Counted from the stretch's first letter, positions 17,101-24,356 are shown. The stretch: 37,147 nucleotides of DNA from an uncultured Alphaproteobacteria bacterium (GCA_902826035.1 CADEDG010000016.1:1-37147); one strand, 5' to 3'. Made by a program: numbers and translations. The notes: generated from the letters alone by a model not told the origin.

Positions 17101-18055
17101 CCGCGCGCGTCACCGCGCCTGCGCGCCAGTTGAGCGGTACAGTTTCCTTGGCGGAGATCTCCACTCCCGGTTTGATCAGGCAATTGCCGCAACGCAGATC
17201 GTCGCCAAACCATGCGACCACCAACAGAACCGTCTCGCAATTGGGAAAATCAGCCTTGAGCTGATCGAGCGAGACCAGCAGATTGGCTCGTCCGCGTTCG
17301 GCGTGAACATTCTCCGCGATCTCCTGCCCAGGCCCGTTGCGGCGCAGCACTGGCGCCGTCGCGTACACGAACTCCCCCGAGCCAGGGATCAAGCATACGC
17401 TCTTGACCATTTCCTCAAAGCGCGGCCCCGCGCCAACGCCCGGCGTGGCGCGCATCACCTCGAACGAAAGTTGGGGGATCATATTGCCGAAGCGCTCGAG
17501 CGGCATGTCCTCGAACACCACATAGGCAAGCCCGCGATAGGCAGGCGCATTGTCGGCGCCTTCGATGGCTTCGATCAGAGCATCAGGTGTTTGCGCTTCG
17601 GAGCCTGGATGTAAGCGCCAGGAGAATTCCGAGAGATCGAGTTCTTCGCCATTGGCCCACACTCTTCCGATGCGCGCGATCTCGCCTTCGCAAAGCCCGA
17701 CCGCGAAGGACGATGTGTAAGAGTAGGTGCGATTGGTGACGCGCGGTCCGCCTTTGCCGCCGACTTCCTGGGTATGCGTGTGCTCTTTGAAGCGCGCCGC
17801 CCAGATCACCTGTCCGGCAAGGCGTACGCGGCCGTAGATCGCCGGGATCGAGGCGCCTTCGGTGGACGCTTGCAAGTGCAGATCGGTGAGCCGCGCGCCT
17901 TCGTGGCGCAGTTTCGGCCCAAACAATTGCTGATCGATGCTGCGCCCGAGCGCCGCCCCGCCTGCCTGCAGCAATGCAGCGCCAATAGAGCTCAACGCGC
18001 CCGGCAAGCGCGAGCCGATGGTTTTGCCAATCGTGGAGAGAACTAACTCGGCCAT
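14174..18055 (-). CDS. GTA host-specificity / tail tip protein (gp15, megatron)
   Basis: 1293 residues, the largest gene of the window. The start at 18055 (MAELVLSTIGK) is chosen over an upstream in-frame start because it matches the family beginning and overlaps the preceding peptidase gene by only 13 nt. Layout: an N-terminal tail-hub region; the GTA TIM-barrel-like domain at about residues 330-730 (with VFFHLDPLWSD, VGVDWYPPL and IWFIELGCPA); a phage tail domain at about 790-1000; and a C-terminal baseplate/receptor region. In RcGTA this protein forms the tail tip and takes part in contact with, and DNA delivery into, the recipient. It is the last gene of the cluster. Confidence 0.94.
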   Translation of the reverse strand: MAELVLSTIGKTIGSRLPGALSSIGAALLQAGGAALGRSIDQQLFGPKLRHEGARLTDLHLQASTEGASIPAIYGRVRLAGQVIWAARFKEHTHTQEVGGKGGPRVTNRTYSYTSSFAVGLCEGEIARIGRVWANGEELDLSEFSWRLHPGSEAQTPDALIEAIEGADNAPAYRGLAYVVFEDMPLERFGNMIPQLSFEVMRATPGVGAGPRFEEMVKSVCLIPGSGEFVYATAPVLRRNGPGQEIAENVHAERGRANLLVSLDQLKADFPNCETVLLVVAWFGDDLRCGNCLIKPGVEISAKETVPLNWRAGAVTRAGAHVVSQVDGAPAYGGTPSDDCVFQAIAELKARGYKVGLYPFVLMDVAQGNALPDPYGGAAQAAYPWRGRVTLHPAAGQPGSPDKTSITTSQVSAFFGTATPAHFGASGGAPTYSGPSEWSYRRFILHHAKLAALAGGVDAFLIGSEMRGLTNARDSASNYPAVTALKALAADVRTMLGVTAKITYAADWSEYGGHQPQDGTGDVFFHLDPLWSDANIDVVGVDWYPPLTDWRSGSTHADASLSPSIHEPGYLAGRIEAGENYDFFYANDVARTTQTRTTISDGAYSEPWVFRAKDVRNFWARAHYNRPGGVRAGSPTAWVAQSKPIWFIELGCPALDKGANAPNLFIDVKSDESALPPFSTGARDDLIQRRMLQAYLSYWEIGGANNPTSSVNGKPMIEEMALWCYDARPHPAFPARGDVWADGGSWRLGHWLNGRAGLSDLGEVVTHLCARADVTDVDAAALQGAVSGYIVDAPASARDALEPLMAAYDFSAAETAGVIRFRHRATETALVVALDDLTEDSAGELYAERADGADTPVEARVRFLDPTQDYLIGTVSARRLDSAEGGAFSLDAPLVLEAEAAESIAQRVLADARAHAEALKVGLGPAHLALEPGDRIVLGDGGDVFEIARIEEAESTRLDLRRARSAFPAQVRLAEPSAPAPQPIAPTPAFSILDLPPLPGAETEGRPLAAVFAAPWLGSHEVHAGTVPSLRASANQPAIMGELLWALWPGPVGVWDDGNRTRIKLYGGTLSSATKAALLDGANLFAIESGGEWEIVQARDCVLVGDSEYELSGFLRGQLGSAHAMAAPHPIGARIVKLDEKLARVDVGAHEWNEALAFRAPPPGALASDVRAATLTAILPHAALRPWAPAHVRGKRAASNDVALTWIRCAHAGGDAWGPLEPPLGATTEAYVLDILDGVVVKRSLNLSQPTYVYTASDQTTDFGFLPASLQIRVSQLGQDGATGLKKQLTITL

Positions 18056-18486
18056 AGGCTCACACCGGGAAAAGAAAACGCAGCCGCGCGTCGCGCGCGC
18101 CACCAGGGAGCAAAGCGCGAGCGCACCACCGCGCGGCCCCAATAGGCGTGGATGAGGCGTTGGTCTTCATCGAGAATTGCGGCGTGTTTTGCGGGAGAAT
18201 TTGCTTCCATGCGAAACAGCAGCACATCGCCCGGCCTCGCGTGCTCGATGCCGCCCTCGACGAGATGCCGCCGCGCCGCCTCAAGCAGCGTCTCCGCACC
18301 TTGCGCTTCGGCCCAATCGGGCGTGTAGGCAGGAGCCATCTCAGGCTCGTCGCCATAGACAGCGCGCCAGACGCCGCGGATCAGCCCAAGGCAATCGCAG
18401 CCGGCGCCTTTTGCACTGGCCTGATGGCGATAAGGCGTGCCGATCCACTCGCGCGCTTCAGCGAGGATCGCGTGACGGGAGGTCAT
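18043..18486 (-). CDS. GTA NlpC/P60 family peptidase (gp14)
   Basis: 147 residues. The NlpC/P60 fold is shown by the catalytic cysteine in GCDCLGLIRG (Cys32) and histidine in AKHAAIL (His101). It is thought to cut peptidoglycan cross-links so the GTA tail can pass the recipient's wall. The ATG overlaps the gp13 stop as ATGA, and its 3' end overlaps gp15 by 13 nt. Length and position are those of the GTA and phage tail-associated peptidases. Confidence 0.93.
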   Translation of the reverse strand: MTSRHAILAEAREWIGTPYRHQASAKGAGCDCLGLIRGVWRAVYGDEPEMAPAYTPDWAEAQGAETLLEAARRHLVEGGIEHARPGDVLLFRMEANSPAKHAAILDEDQRLIHAYWGRAVVRSRFAPWWRARRAAAFSFPGVSLWPS

Positions 18487-19361
18487 AAAATGCGCGAGGA
18501 GCCGTCGAGAACCTTTCCCACCGCCGGGCGCGCCTGGATCGCGTCATTGCCCGGCATGTGTGGAAAGCCGCGGAAATTGTCGGTATTTGCGAACTTGGCT
18601 TTGCATGTTGAAAAACGCTTGTCGCAGCCGGCATAGATCGTGAACGCCGCTCCGACGCTGAGCGTTATCGCGGGCACGTCCAGCAATTCGACGATCGCGT
18701 CGGCGCCTTCGATGTGGTGGGCAAGCTCCTCGCTCTCCCCGCCTGCGCTCCATGCCAAACGCCCACGGGCAAAAAAGTCCGCGGCGTAGGCGCTCATGCC
18801 GCCAGCGCTGAACGAGCTTGAACTGAGGACCGCCGCCACAGCGGAACTAGCGCGGAACGACGCGTTCTCGATGTCCTTGCCGCAACGCACGTCGCCCAAA
18901 TCGGCGTCGCAAAAGCGCGAGAACACACGCCCCACCGGGGTGTTCAGCGCCGCTTGCACGCCCCGCAACTCCGCCTCGAACGCCTGCGAACCGCGCCTCA
19001 CCTCGCCGATGCGGCCAGCAAACAAATGCACACGCTGCGCGGGATCGCTCCAATCCACGCGGTAGAGTTCTACTCGCGCGCCATCCCAGAGCCCGCGGGC
19101 GAGATCGTCCTCGGTAATCGCGGAGGAAGAAAGCACGCCGGTCACGCTCGCGGTATCCACGTTGAGGCCCAGGCTCTTGTCGATAGCGCCACCGCGCAGG
19201 CCGTCTAGCGGTTCGCAGGCGAGTGCATCGAACAAGATCGGGCGGTCATGATCGGTAAAGGCGAACGCTTGCGAATCGCGGCGTGTGAGCACCCAGACAT
19301 GGGCGAACGTGGTGACGCCGGAGGTGAGCGCGTTCGTTATTGCGCTTGGAAGGGTTCTCAT
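18483..19361 (-). CDS. GTA baseplate hub protein (gp13, DUF2163)
   Basis: 292 residues, with a DUF2163 N-terminal part and the C-terminal hub module. Four cysteines stand in two pairs, Cys151/Cys160 (FCDADLGDVRC) and Cys246/Cys253 (GCDKRFSTC), followed by the conserved FANTDNFRGFPHMPG. In lambda gpL-type and GTA hubs such cysteines coordinate an iron-sulfur cluster; all four are kept here. The protein connects the tail tube to the tip. The ATG lies 5 nt after the gp12 stop; the 3' end overlaps gp14 as ATGA. Confidence 0.93.
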   Translation of the reverse strand: MRTLPSAITNALTSGVTTFAHVWVLTRRDSQAFAFTDHDRPILFDALACEPLDGLRGGAIDKSLGLNVDTASVTGVLSSSAITEDDLARGLWDGARVELYRVDWSDPAQRVHLFAGRIGEVRRGSQAFEAELRGVQAALNTPVGRVFSRFCDADLGDVRCGKDIENASFRASSAVAAVLSSSSFSAGGMSAYAADFFARGRLAWSAGGESEELAHHIEGADAIVELLDVPAITLSVGAAFTIYAGCDKRFSTCKAKFANTDNFRGFPHMPGNDAIQARPAVGKVLDGSSRIL

Positions 19362-19366
19362 GGTGA

Positions 19367-19999
19367 CTACGCCAATATCTCCACCAACGGTGCGCTGATC
19401 GCGCGCCCGGCGCCAAATGCATCGATGGACAAGTCAAGCCGCTCGACGTCGAAGCGCACCGGCGTGTCGAACTGAAACCCCGCCGTGACCGCCGCGCCGT
19501 TTGCCGGCGGTGTGCTCAATGTCACCTGCCCCGTCACAGTGTTCACACTGAAGCCGGCCGGCGCGAGCGCCGCGCCATTGACCGCAACGCTTACGCTGCC
19601 GGCGACCGGTTTCGTGATTGGGCGCAGATACGCCTCGCCGCCCGAGCCATAGCTCTTCTGCAATTGAAATACTGTGTGCACGCCATTGCCCACGCCAAGC
19701 GACTGGTTGGCCGCCGCCGGCGTCTGCGATGGTACACATGATTTGCTGTCGAACGGATCGCGGAAGCGGAAGCCGTGCAAGCGCCCGCGTCGCGCCTCGA
19801 AGAACGCGATCAAATCGTGCAAGTGGTCGAGCGTGCGCACGGCGCCGCCAATGTCATACCGCCGCCGCCCGTGCGCCCAGGGCGTGTTGCGGTTTTCGCG
19901 GCCCGAGCCAAGCGTGACAATATCGACGCGCCGTTCCGGCCCGCCGCTGGCGCCGAGCGCAAACGGCAACGGCAGCAGCACTTCATGAAACGCAGTCAA
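19367..19999 (-). CDS. GTA distal tail protein (gp12, DUF2460)
   Basis: 210 residues, DUF2460 family. The N-terminus MTAFHEVLLP and the following GGPERRVDIVTLGSGRE are typical of GTA gp12, as is the RWRYDIG-like GRRRYDIGGAVRTL segment. It forms the ring joining the tail tube to the hub. Translation appears to start at TTG, overlapping the gp11 stop as TTGA; there is no better start and the family N-terminus is matched exactly here. Confidence 0.92.
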   Translation of the reverse strand: MTAFHEVLLPLPFALGASGGPERRVDIVTLGSGRENRNTPWAHGRRRYDIGGAVRTLDHLHDLIAFFEARRGRLHGFRFRDPFDSKSCVPSQTPAAANQSLGVGNGVHTVFQLQKSYGSGGEAYLRPITKPVAGSVSVAVNGAALAPAGFSVNTVTGQVTLSTPPANGAAVTAGFQFDTPVRFDVERLDLSIDAFGAGRAISAPLVEILA

Positions 20000-20415
20000 A
20001 GATTTCGTCCTCCATAGGCTACCGCCCGTGCGATCGCCGCTGCGATCTGCCCTTGGTTGCGGGCGATGGCGTTGGGATCGCCGCCCGCGCCCATGTGGAA
20101 GTGCACCGCCACTGGGTTGAGGCTTTGCGAGGCGTAGGACTGCCCACCCAAGAGCGAACCGCCGCTTCCTTTCAGGATGCGGTCGAGCGCTATCTTGGCG
20201 AGTTCTTCAAGAATGGTTTTGGCCATGCGCTTGAACGATGCTTCCCCGCCCCCTGCCGCCGAGCCAAGCGCGCGCGCTATGCGTTCGCCGGCGCGCTCGA
20301 ACGAGTTGGCCACCTCATCGGCTGCCCGGCGCGCGGGACCCTGCGCGAACGCGGTCAATGCTGCAGACGCGGCGCCGAGTTCGGATTCGACGCCGGAGAT
20401 GTCAGGAATTGTCAT
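19996..20415 (-). CDS. GTA tail tape measure protein (gp11), short form
   Basis: 139 residues. Alanine-rich helical N-terminus (about 8-75), a segment FKRMAKTILEELAKIALDRI (61-80) typical of the family, then a glycine-rich C-terminus with VHFHMGAGGDPNAI. It sits between the tail chaperones and distal tail protein, the tape-measure position. As far as I recall the R. capsulatus protein is over 200 residues, so this one is clearly short, which would predict a short tail if length scales. The start overlaps gp10.1 by 14 nt. No lost upstream part is evident, since the upstream sequence codes for gp10.1 in another frame. Confidence 0.8.
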   Translation of the reverse strand: MTIPDISGVESELGAASAALTAFAQGPARRAADEVANSFERAGERIARALGSAAGGGEASFKRMAKTILEELAKIALDRILKGSGGSLLGGQSYASQSLNPVAVHFHMGAGGDPNAIARNQGQIAAAIARAVAYGGRNL

Positions 20416-20602
20416 GCGGAAGGTCCGGGAATTGCGCGCTCAGGAAATCAAAGTCACTGCGAGCGAGGTGGCCAGCCTGCGCGGAAGGGGCCGAAAGAGC
20501 CCGCCACTCCCTGAGGCTCAGCCGCCAGAATTCTCGCGGCGGTACGCCCAGTTCGCGCGCTACCGCAATCAATGCGCGCCACGGCGTCGGTTCAGGCTTC
20601 AT
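20402..20602 (-). CDS. GTA tail assembly chaperone-like protein (gp10.1, DUF2376)
   Basis: 66 residues starting MKPEPTPWRALIAVARELGVPP, followed by REFWRLSLREW, the core of this small family found between gp10 and the tape measure gene of GTAs. An upstream in-frame start exists but lies deep inside gp10, so 20602 is preferred (11-nt overlap with gp10). By position it is the second tail-assembly chaperone. Small size and one short motif keep confidence moderate. Confidence 0.75.
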   Translation of the reverse strand: MKPEPTPWRALIAVARELGVPPREFWRLSLREWRALSAPSAQAGHLARSDFDFLSAQFPDLPHDNS

Positions 20603-20900
20603 CGAAAGCAACCTGAAACGCCATCGCAACTGCGCTCGCGGCGGCACGCGGTTCGATTTGCGCTCCCGCCAATTGCGCCGTCGTCATCGGCTCGCCGCCG
20701 CCGGCCGTAAGCGCACTCAGGACGACGATAAGGTCCGCCGCGCTCAATTGGGCGAGGCGTTCACCCAGATCCGCGAACGAGACCGCATCGAAAGCCGCTT
20801 CCAGTTCCGCGAGCGCCCCCAAGCTCACGCAGAGCCTGCGCTCGCGCCCATCGATCGCCAGCAGCACTTCGCCGCGGGCGCGATTGTGAGGTTCACGCAT
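20592..20900 (-). CDS. GTA gp10 family tail assembly chaperone
   Basis: 102 residues. The pattern ANRARGEVLLAIDG-like NRARGEVLLAIDGRE followed by LCVSLGALAELEAAF and FADLGERLAQLSAADL is the recognisable GTA gp10 family profile. It follows the tail tube gene by 11 nt and overlaps gp10.1. It is believed to chaperone tape measure and tube assembly. No frameshift site linking gp10 to gp10.1 was recognised; they overlap in different frames by 11 nt. Confidence 0.82.
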   Translation of the reverse strand: MREPHNRARGEVLLAIDGRERRLCVSLGALAELEAAFDAVSFADLGERLAQLSAADLIVVLSALTAGGGEPMTTAQLAGAQIEPRAAASAVAMAFQVAFDEA

Positions 20901-20911
20901 GTGTGCTTGCC

Positions 20912-21328
20912 TTAGGTGGCGGTGAAGCTGATGACGCCCGCCGAGACGAGCGAGATAGAGAACGCGGCCTCGCCGTCGTGGTCGCCAGAATATTCCAGCG
21001 CCTCGATCAGGAACGGCCCCTGCAGAACGCCGAAGGACGGGATCACCAGCTGAAAGGTCCGCGAGCTCTGCGCGAAGAACACAGACTGTAGCGTGGCATC
21101 GGAAGCCGCATCTTTGAAAACGCCCGCGCCCGATACCGACGCCGACTTAACGCCCGCGCCCGCGATCAACTCGCGCCAGGCGCTGGTGCTTTCTCCGGAT
21201 GTGCCGTCGACGCTTTTCGCGTTGAGCGCGATAGTCTTGGCGCGAATGCCTGCGACGGTTGTGAACACCTCCGGCCCGCCCCCGTCGCCGATCTTAATCA
21301 GGACGTCGCGGCCTTTCTGACCTGCCAT
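20912..21328 (-). CDS. GTA major tail tube protein (gp9, TP901-1 family)
   Basis: 138 residues. Begins MAGQKGRDVLIKIGDGG, with VAGIRAKTIALNAKSVD and a beta-rich C-terminus (FLIEALEYSGDHDGEAAFSI), matching phage major tail proteins of the TP901-1 type. It polymerises into the tail tube. A strong ribosome binding site (AAGGAG, 6 nt before the ATG) agrees with a highly made structural protein. It stands 9 nt after gp8. Confidence 0.92.
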   Translation of the reverse strand: MAGQKGRDVLIKIGDGGGPEVFTTVAGIRAKTIALNAKSVDGTSGESTSAWRELIAGAGVKSASVSGAGVFKDAASDATLQSVFFAQSSRTFQLVIPSFGVLQGPFLIEALEYSGDHDGEAAFSISLVSAGVISFTAT

Positions 21329-21337
21329 GATAGCTCC

Positions 21338-21736
21338 TTACTCTGTGATCGCCCGCAACCGGAGCACGCCATGGGTCGTGCGCCCATCGCCGGAGCGGAA
21401 AACATCCGCAAACTGGGCGAGCAAAAGCACGAGCGTACGCCCGGCTACGGCAAGCGGTGCGTTATGAAGCGCGGCGCGCAGCGCTGCGATGATATCGAGC
21501 GTCTCGGCGCGGCCGCCATAGCGCGACCAGACGTGCAGCGTCAGCGCATGTTCGATCGCGCTCACGCCAGCAACGTCAGCGCTTCGGCTTTCCACGCGCC
21601 CCAACGAAACATAGGGAAACACAGGATCGGGAGGCGGATCGTCGTAGATGCGCGCGGGATCGCCGAGCAGCGCCTTGACACCGGCATCGGCCATAGCGCC
21701 GGCGCGGATCGCGGCGGCAAGGGCGCGGTCGCTCAC
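21338..21736 (-). CDS. GTA tail terminator protein (gp8, DUF3168)
   Basis: 132 residues of the DUF3168 family: LLGDPARIYDDPPPDPVFPYVSLG and HVWSRYGGRAE are typical. It caps the tail and joins it to the head-completion proteins. The start is GTG, overlapping the gp7 stop as GTGA, with GAGGAGG upstream. Length is normal. Confidence 0.9.
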   Translation of the reverse strand: MSDRALAAAIRAGAMADAGVKALLGDPARIYDDPPPDPVFPYVSLGRVESRSADVAGVSAIEHALTLHVWSRYGGRAETLDIIAALRAALHNAPLAVAGRTLVLLLAQFADVFRSGDGRTTHGVLRLRAITE

Positions 21737-22053
21737 AATTTTTCCTCCTCAGTCACAAGCTCTATGCGCGCGCCGCCCTCGTCCCGCACCGCCAGGATTG
21801 GGAACACGCGCGCGCCCCAGACCACACGCCAGCCAGCGCGCGCATCGGTGCGGCGGTTGATTGCAAACGAGTAGGCGGCGACCGAGGGGGCGGTATCGAA
21901 GGCCGCGCTCTGGCCGGCGCCCCCGGCGTCGATCTCGGCCCAGACATCGCCCTGGTTGCTCCAGGTGATCGCCGCGCCACCGATATTGTCAGACACGCGC
22001 AGCGGGCTCTCCAGCCGCACGCGCGCGCGCATAGCGCCGATCGCTTCGCTCAT
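21733..22053 (-). CDS. GTA head closure protein (gp7)
   Basis: 106 residues, a phage head-tail joining protein: an N-terminal MRARVRLESPLR strand, then DVWAEIDAGG and the C-terminal RAGWRVVWGARVFPILAV. It closes the portal channel after DNA filling. It starts 10 nt after gp6 and its stop overlaps gp8. Length is typical of this family. Confidence 0.88.
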   Translation of the reverse strand: MSEAIGAMRARVRLESPLRVSDNIGGAAITWSNQGDVWAEIDAGGAGQSAAFDTAPSVAAYSFAINRRTDARAGWRVVWGARVFPILAVRDEGGARIELVTEEEKL

Positions 22054-22063
22054 CGTCGCCCCC

Positions 22064-22624
22064 TCACAGCCGCATCGGCGCGAATGGGGCCATCAACGCG
22101 CGCGCCGCCTCCGGGATTTGCGTTGCGCCCTGGCGCGTCTCGTAGAGTGCGGCGACGATCTGCATCGTCGCGATCCGCAGCGCCACCGGCAACGACGCGG
22201 CGCTCGCCGCATAACCAGCGTCGTATTCGATTTCGATCCCGCCCGCGGAACGCAGCGTCGCCGGCACACCGGCTTCGAACACCAGCCGCGGCCGATCACC
22301 CGCGCCTTCGAGACGATAGCGCGCAGGATCGATGACGCTCTGCGCGCCATTGTCGGCGATGAGGCGAACCGCGACGATGCTGGTGACGGGCCCGAGCCCC
22401 AGCACCGCACCGCCAACGGAATCGCGGCGCCAGATATCGAGGCTCTCGCGCACGCGCCTGGTGATCAGAGCGCGCCCGCACCCGACCTCCACAGCTTCGC
22501 GAGCGGCGCCGATTAACGTGGTGATGAGAGTGTCCTCGGCGGTCTGGTCGATGCGCAGAAACAGCTTCGCTTCGGCAAGCGTGATCGGTTCGCTCGCCGG
22601 AGATGTAAGTATGGTGATGGTCAT
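22064..22624 (-). CDS. GTA head-tail connector/adaptor (gp6)
   Basis: 186 residues. LTSPASEPITLAEAKLFLRID at the start and EIEYDAGYAASAASLPVALR in the middle are the signature of the phage gp6-like connector (phiE125 gp8 family). It binds under the portal. It is separated from the capsid gene by 102 nt, the only sizeable gap in the cluster. A long palindrome fills that gap and its end lies 8 nt before the gp6 ATG, so its ribosome binding site is next to, or inside, a strong RNA fold. Confidence 0.92.
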   Translation of the reverse strand: MTITILTSPASEPITLAEAKLFLRIDQTAEDTLITTLIGAAREAVEVGCGRALITRRVRESLDIWRRDSVGGAVLGLGPVTSIVAVRLIADNGAQSVIDPARYRLEGAGDRPRLVFEAGVPATLRSAGGIEIEYDAGYAASAASLPVALRIATMQIVAALYETRQGATQIPEAARALMAPFAPMRL

Positions 22625-22632
22625 TTCGAACT

Positions 22633-22721
22633 CGGCAGTCGACAGTCGGCGATAGGCAGTCGCTAGTCAGCGGCAACAGCTGGGAATGACCCGACTGCCG
22701 ACCGCCGACTGACGACTGCCG
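22633..22721. repeat. Long imperfect inverted repeat between capsid and connector genes
   Basis: The arms are 22633-22669 and 22687-22721 with a 17-nt loop. After reverse-complementing one arm, about 31 positions match, with four mismatches and a 2-nt gap. Each arm itself contains GGCAGTCG twice and CAGTCG three times. It does not code and is unlike the surrounding sequence. It could be an RNA hairpin acting after the capsid message, or a REP-like dispersed palindrome inserted in the only free gap of the cluster. Confidence 0.85.
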
Positions 22722-22726
22722 CGAGA

Positions 22727-23929
22727 TCAGCTCACTGCGAAGCGCAGCACCTTGATGGCGTCGAAATTCTGCACGCCGCCGCCTACGCGCTTGGTGACGT
22801 AGAACATCACGTAGGGCTTGTTGGAGTACGGATCGCGCAGCACGCGCACGCCGGCGCGATCGACGATGAGATAGCCGCGCTGGAAATCGCCGAACGCGAT
22901 CGAGTTCGAACTCGCCGCGATATCGGGCATGTCTTCCAATTCGGTGACTGGGTAACCCAGCAAGGTGGCGCCGCCGCGATCGTTCGGCTCCCAGATGTAT
23001 TGGCCCGACGCGTCTTTCAACTTGCGCACCGCGGAGACGGTTTTTCGGTTCATGACGAAGCGACCGTTTTGCCGGAACTGCGCCTTCGGCGCATACACCA
23101 AATCGATGATCTTATCGACCGGCGAACTGGCGGCGAACGCGCCGGCCACACCCGTCGCGATGTAGCCGATCTGTCCCCAAACATGGCTCGCGTCGGCGAT
23201 CATGGTGTAGTTCAAGAATCCCTTGGGCTTGTTCACGCCATCGCCATTGACGAACACGGCGCGCTCCTGGCCAGCGAACGCATCTTCAACTTCCGTGGCG
23301 ATCCATTCCTCGAGATTGACGAAGGCGTCGTCGAGCAGCGCCTGGGTCGCGGCGAGGTTGGCGTAAAGTTCGGCGGTGGGGAAATCGAGCAGCGCCAAAG
23401 TCGGCGATGTCGTTTCCGTGCGCGCTCCGGTTTCCGCCGCCCAGCCGGAACCGGAGGCGGTGAGACTGATCGGCTTGCGGAACAAATTGGCGCTTGTGGT
23501 GCGAATGCCGGAAATCTCGCGCATCGGCGAAGCAGCGCGCAGGCGGCTCTCGATCAGCCGGTCAAGTTCGGCCGGCGCAAGGTGGCCTCCGTCGGCGGCG
23601 ACGCCGACCGAAAGCGCCTTGGCTTCGAACTGCCCGAGTTGGGAGATGTCACCCCGGCGCACATAGGCGCTCCATGCCGATTTGTGTTCGGACTCCGCGG
23701 GCTCGGCCGCCAACGCGGGGCGGCGGCCAGCAAGGGCCGCACGTTCGAGCAGCGATTTCTGCTCTGTCAGCGCACGGTCGATACGCTCGACCTTCTCTTC
23801 CAGCAGGACATCGCCGCGCCTTTTCTCGATCGCGTCGAGGCGCGCATCGTTCGCCGCTTTGAATTCCTCGAATGCATGCATCAACGCATCCTGGCCGCCC
23901 GATGGCGCGGCCTTGGTTTCTTTTCTCAC
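22727..23929 (-). CDS. GTA major capsid protein (gp5, HK97 fold)
   Basis: 400 residues. The N-terminal part (about 5-75) is a charged coiled coil (HAFEEFKAANDARLDAIEKR), the scaffold-like delta region removed by the prohead protease; the HK97 core follows (SAYVRRGDISQLG, then ISGIRTTSANLFRKPI, and C-terminal FGDFQRGYLIVDRAG). The start is set at GTG 23929 because GAGGAG lies 6 nt upstream and the gp4 stop lies just before it; an in-frame ATG at 23959 would overlap gp4. It forms the head shell. The 3' end is followed by a long palindrome. Confidence 0.94.
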   Translation of the reverse strand: MRKETKAAPSGGQDALMHAFEEFKAANDARLDAIEKRRGDVLLEEKVERIDRALTEQKSLLERAALAGRRPALAAEPAESEHKSAWSAYVRRGDISQLGQFEAKALSVGVAADGGHLAPAELDRLIESRLRAASPMREISGIRTTSANLFRKPISLTASGSGWAAETGARTETTSPTLALLDFPTAELYANLAATQALLDDAFVNLEEWIATEVEDAFAGQERAVFVNGDGVNKPKGFLNYTMIADASHVWGQIGYIATGVAGAFAASSPVDKIIDLVYAPKAQFRQNGRFVMNRKTVSAVRKLKDASGQYIWEPNDRGGATLLGYPVTELEDMPDIAASSNSIAFGDFQRGYLIVDRAGVRVLRDPYSNKPYVMFYVTKRVGGGVQNFDAIKVLRFAVS

Positions 23930-23935
23930 GATAAT

Positions 23936-23941
23936 CTCCTC
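23936..23941 (-). promoter_or_regulatory. Ribosome binding site deciding the capsid start
   Basis: GAGGAG, 6 nt before GTG 23929, overlapping the region just upstream of the gp4 stop. It favours the GTG start over an ATG ten codons further upstream. Confidence 0.75.
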
Positions 23942-23942
23942 T

Positions 23943-24356
23943 TCAAGCAGCGCGGCCAAGCCCTCGCGCCAGGGCCAGCCGCGCCTGCGGCTGCATCGGT
24001 TGCGTCACGATCGACACTTCCAGAAGCTCAATTTCCTCGATCACGCGCCCAAGCGCGTGCTTGTGCGCGACCAGCGGCACAAACCCGATCGACAGTCCGT
24101 CGCCGCCGCGCGCGAGCAAGCGCCGCGCCCGCGATGCGCCAGGCTGGTCGTCGCTGATGGCGCCGCGCACATAGAGCCCGCGTCCGTCCTCGCGCGCGAA
24201 ATCCCAGTATCCCGCCAGCAGACGCCGTTCGTGCTCGACCAGCATGGGCAGCTTTTCACGGCGTCGCTTCAGGCTGACCCCAAAGGCGCCGGCGCGCACC
24301 ACGTCGCCCATCTGATCGGCGATGCCGAACAGGGAAGCGTAGCCCTCGATCATCAT
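23943..24356 (-). CDS. GTA prohead protease (gp4)
   Basis: 137 residues, HK97-type S78 prohead protease. Starts MMIEGYASLFGIADQMGDVV, with catalytic His42 (VEHER) and Ser89 (GDGLSIGF), and the LLEVSIVTQP segment near the end. It trims capsid N-termini during head maturation. The start at 24356 overlaps the gp3.5 stop as ATGA; a longer upstream frame exists but would run over gp3.5. It is compact for the family but keeps the core and active residues. Confidence 0.92.
   Translation of the reverse strand: MMIEGYASLFGIADQMGDVVRAGAFGVSLKRRREKLPMLVEHERRLLAGYWDFAREDGRGLYVRGAISDDQPGASRARRLLARGGDGLSIGFVPLVAHKHALGRVIEEIELLEVSIVTQPMQPQARLALARGLGRAA

Noticed and set aside
20402-20647. Longer form of gp10.1 starting at 20647
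   Set aside because: The extra 15 residues lie inside gp10 and do not fit the family start; MKPEPTPW at 20602 does.
23000-24157. 385-codon plus-strand frame opposite the capsid and protease genes
   Set aside because: No family features, and the minus strand carries the HK97 capsid and protease with motifs and ribosome binding sites.
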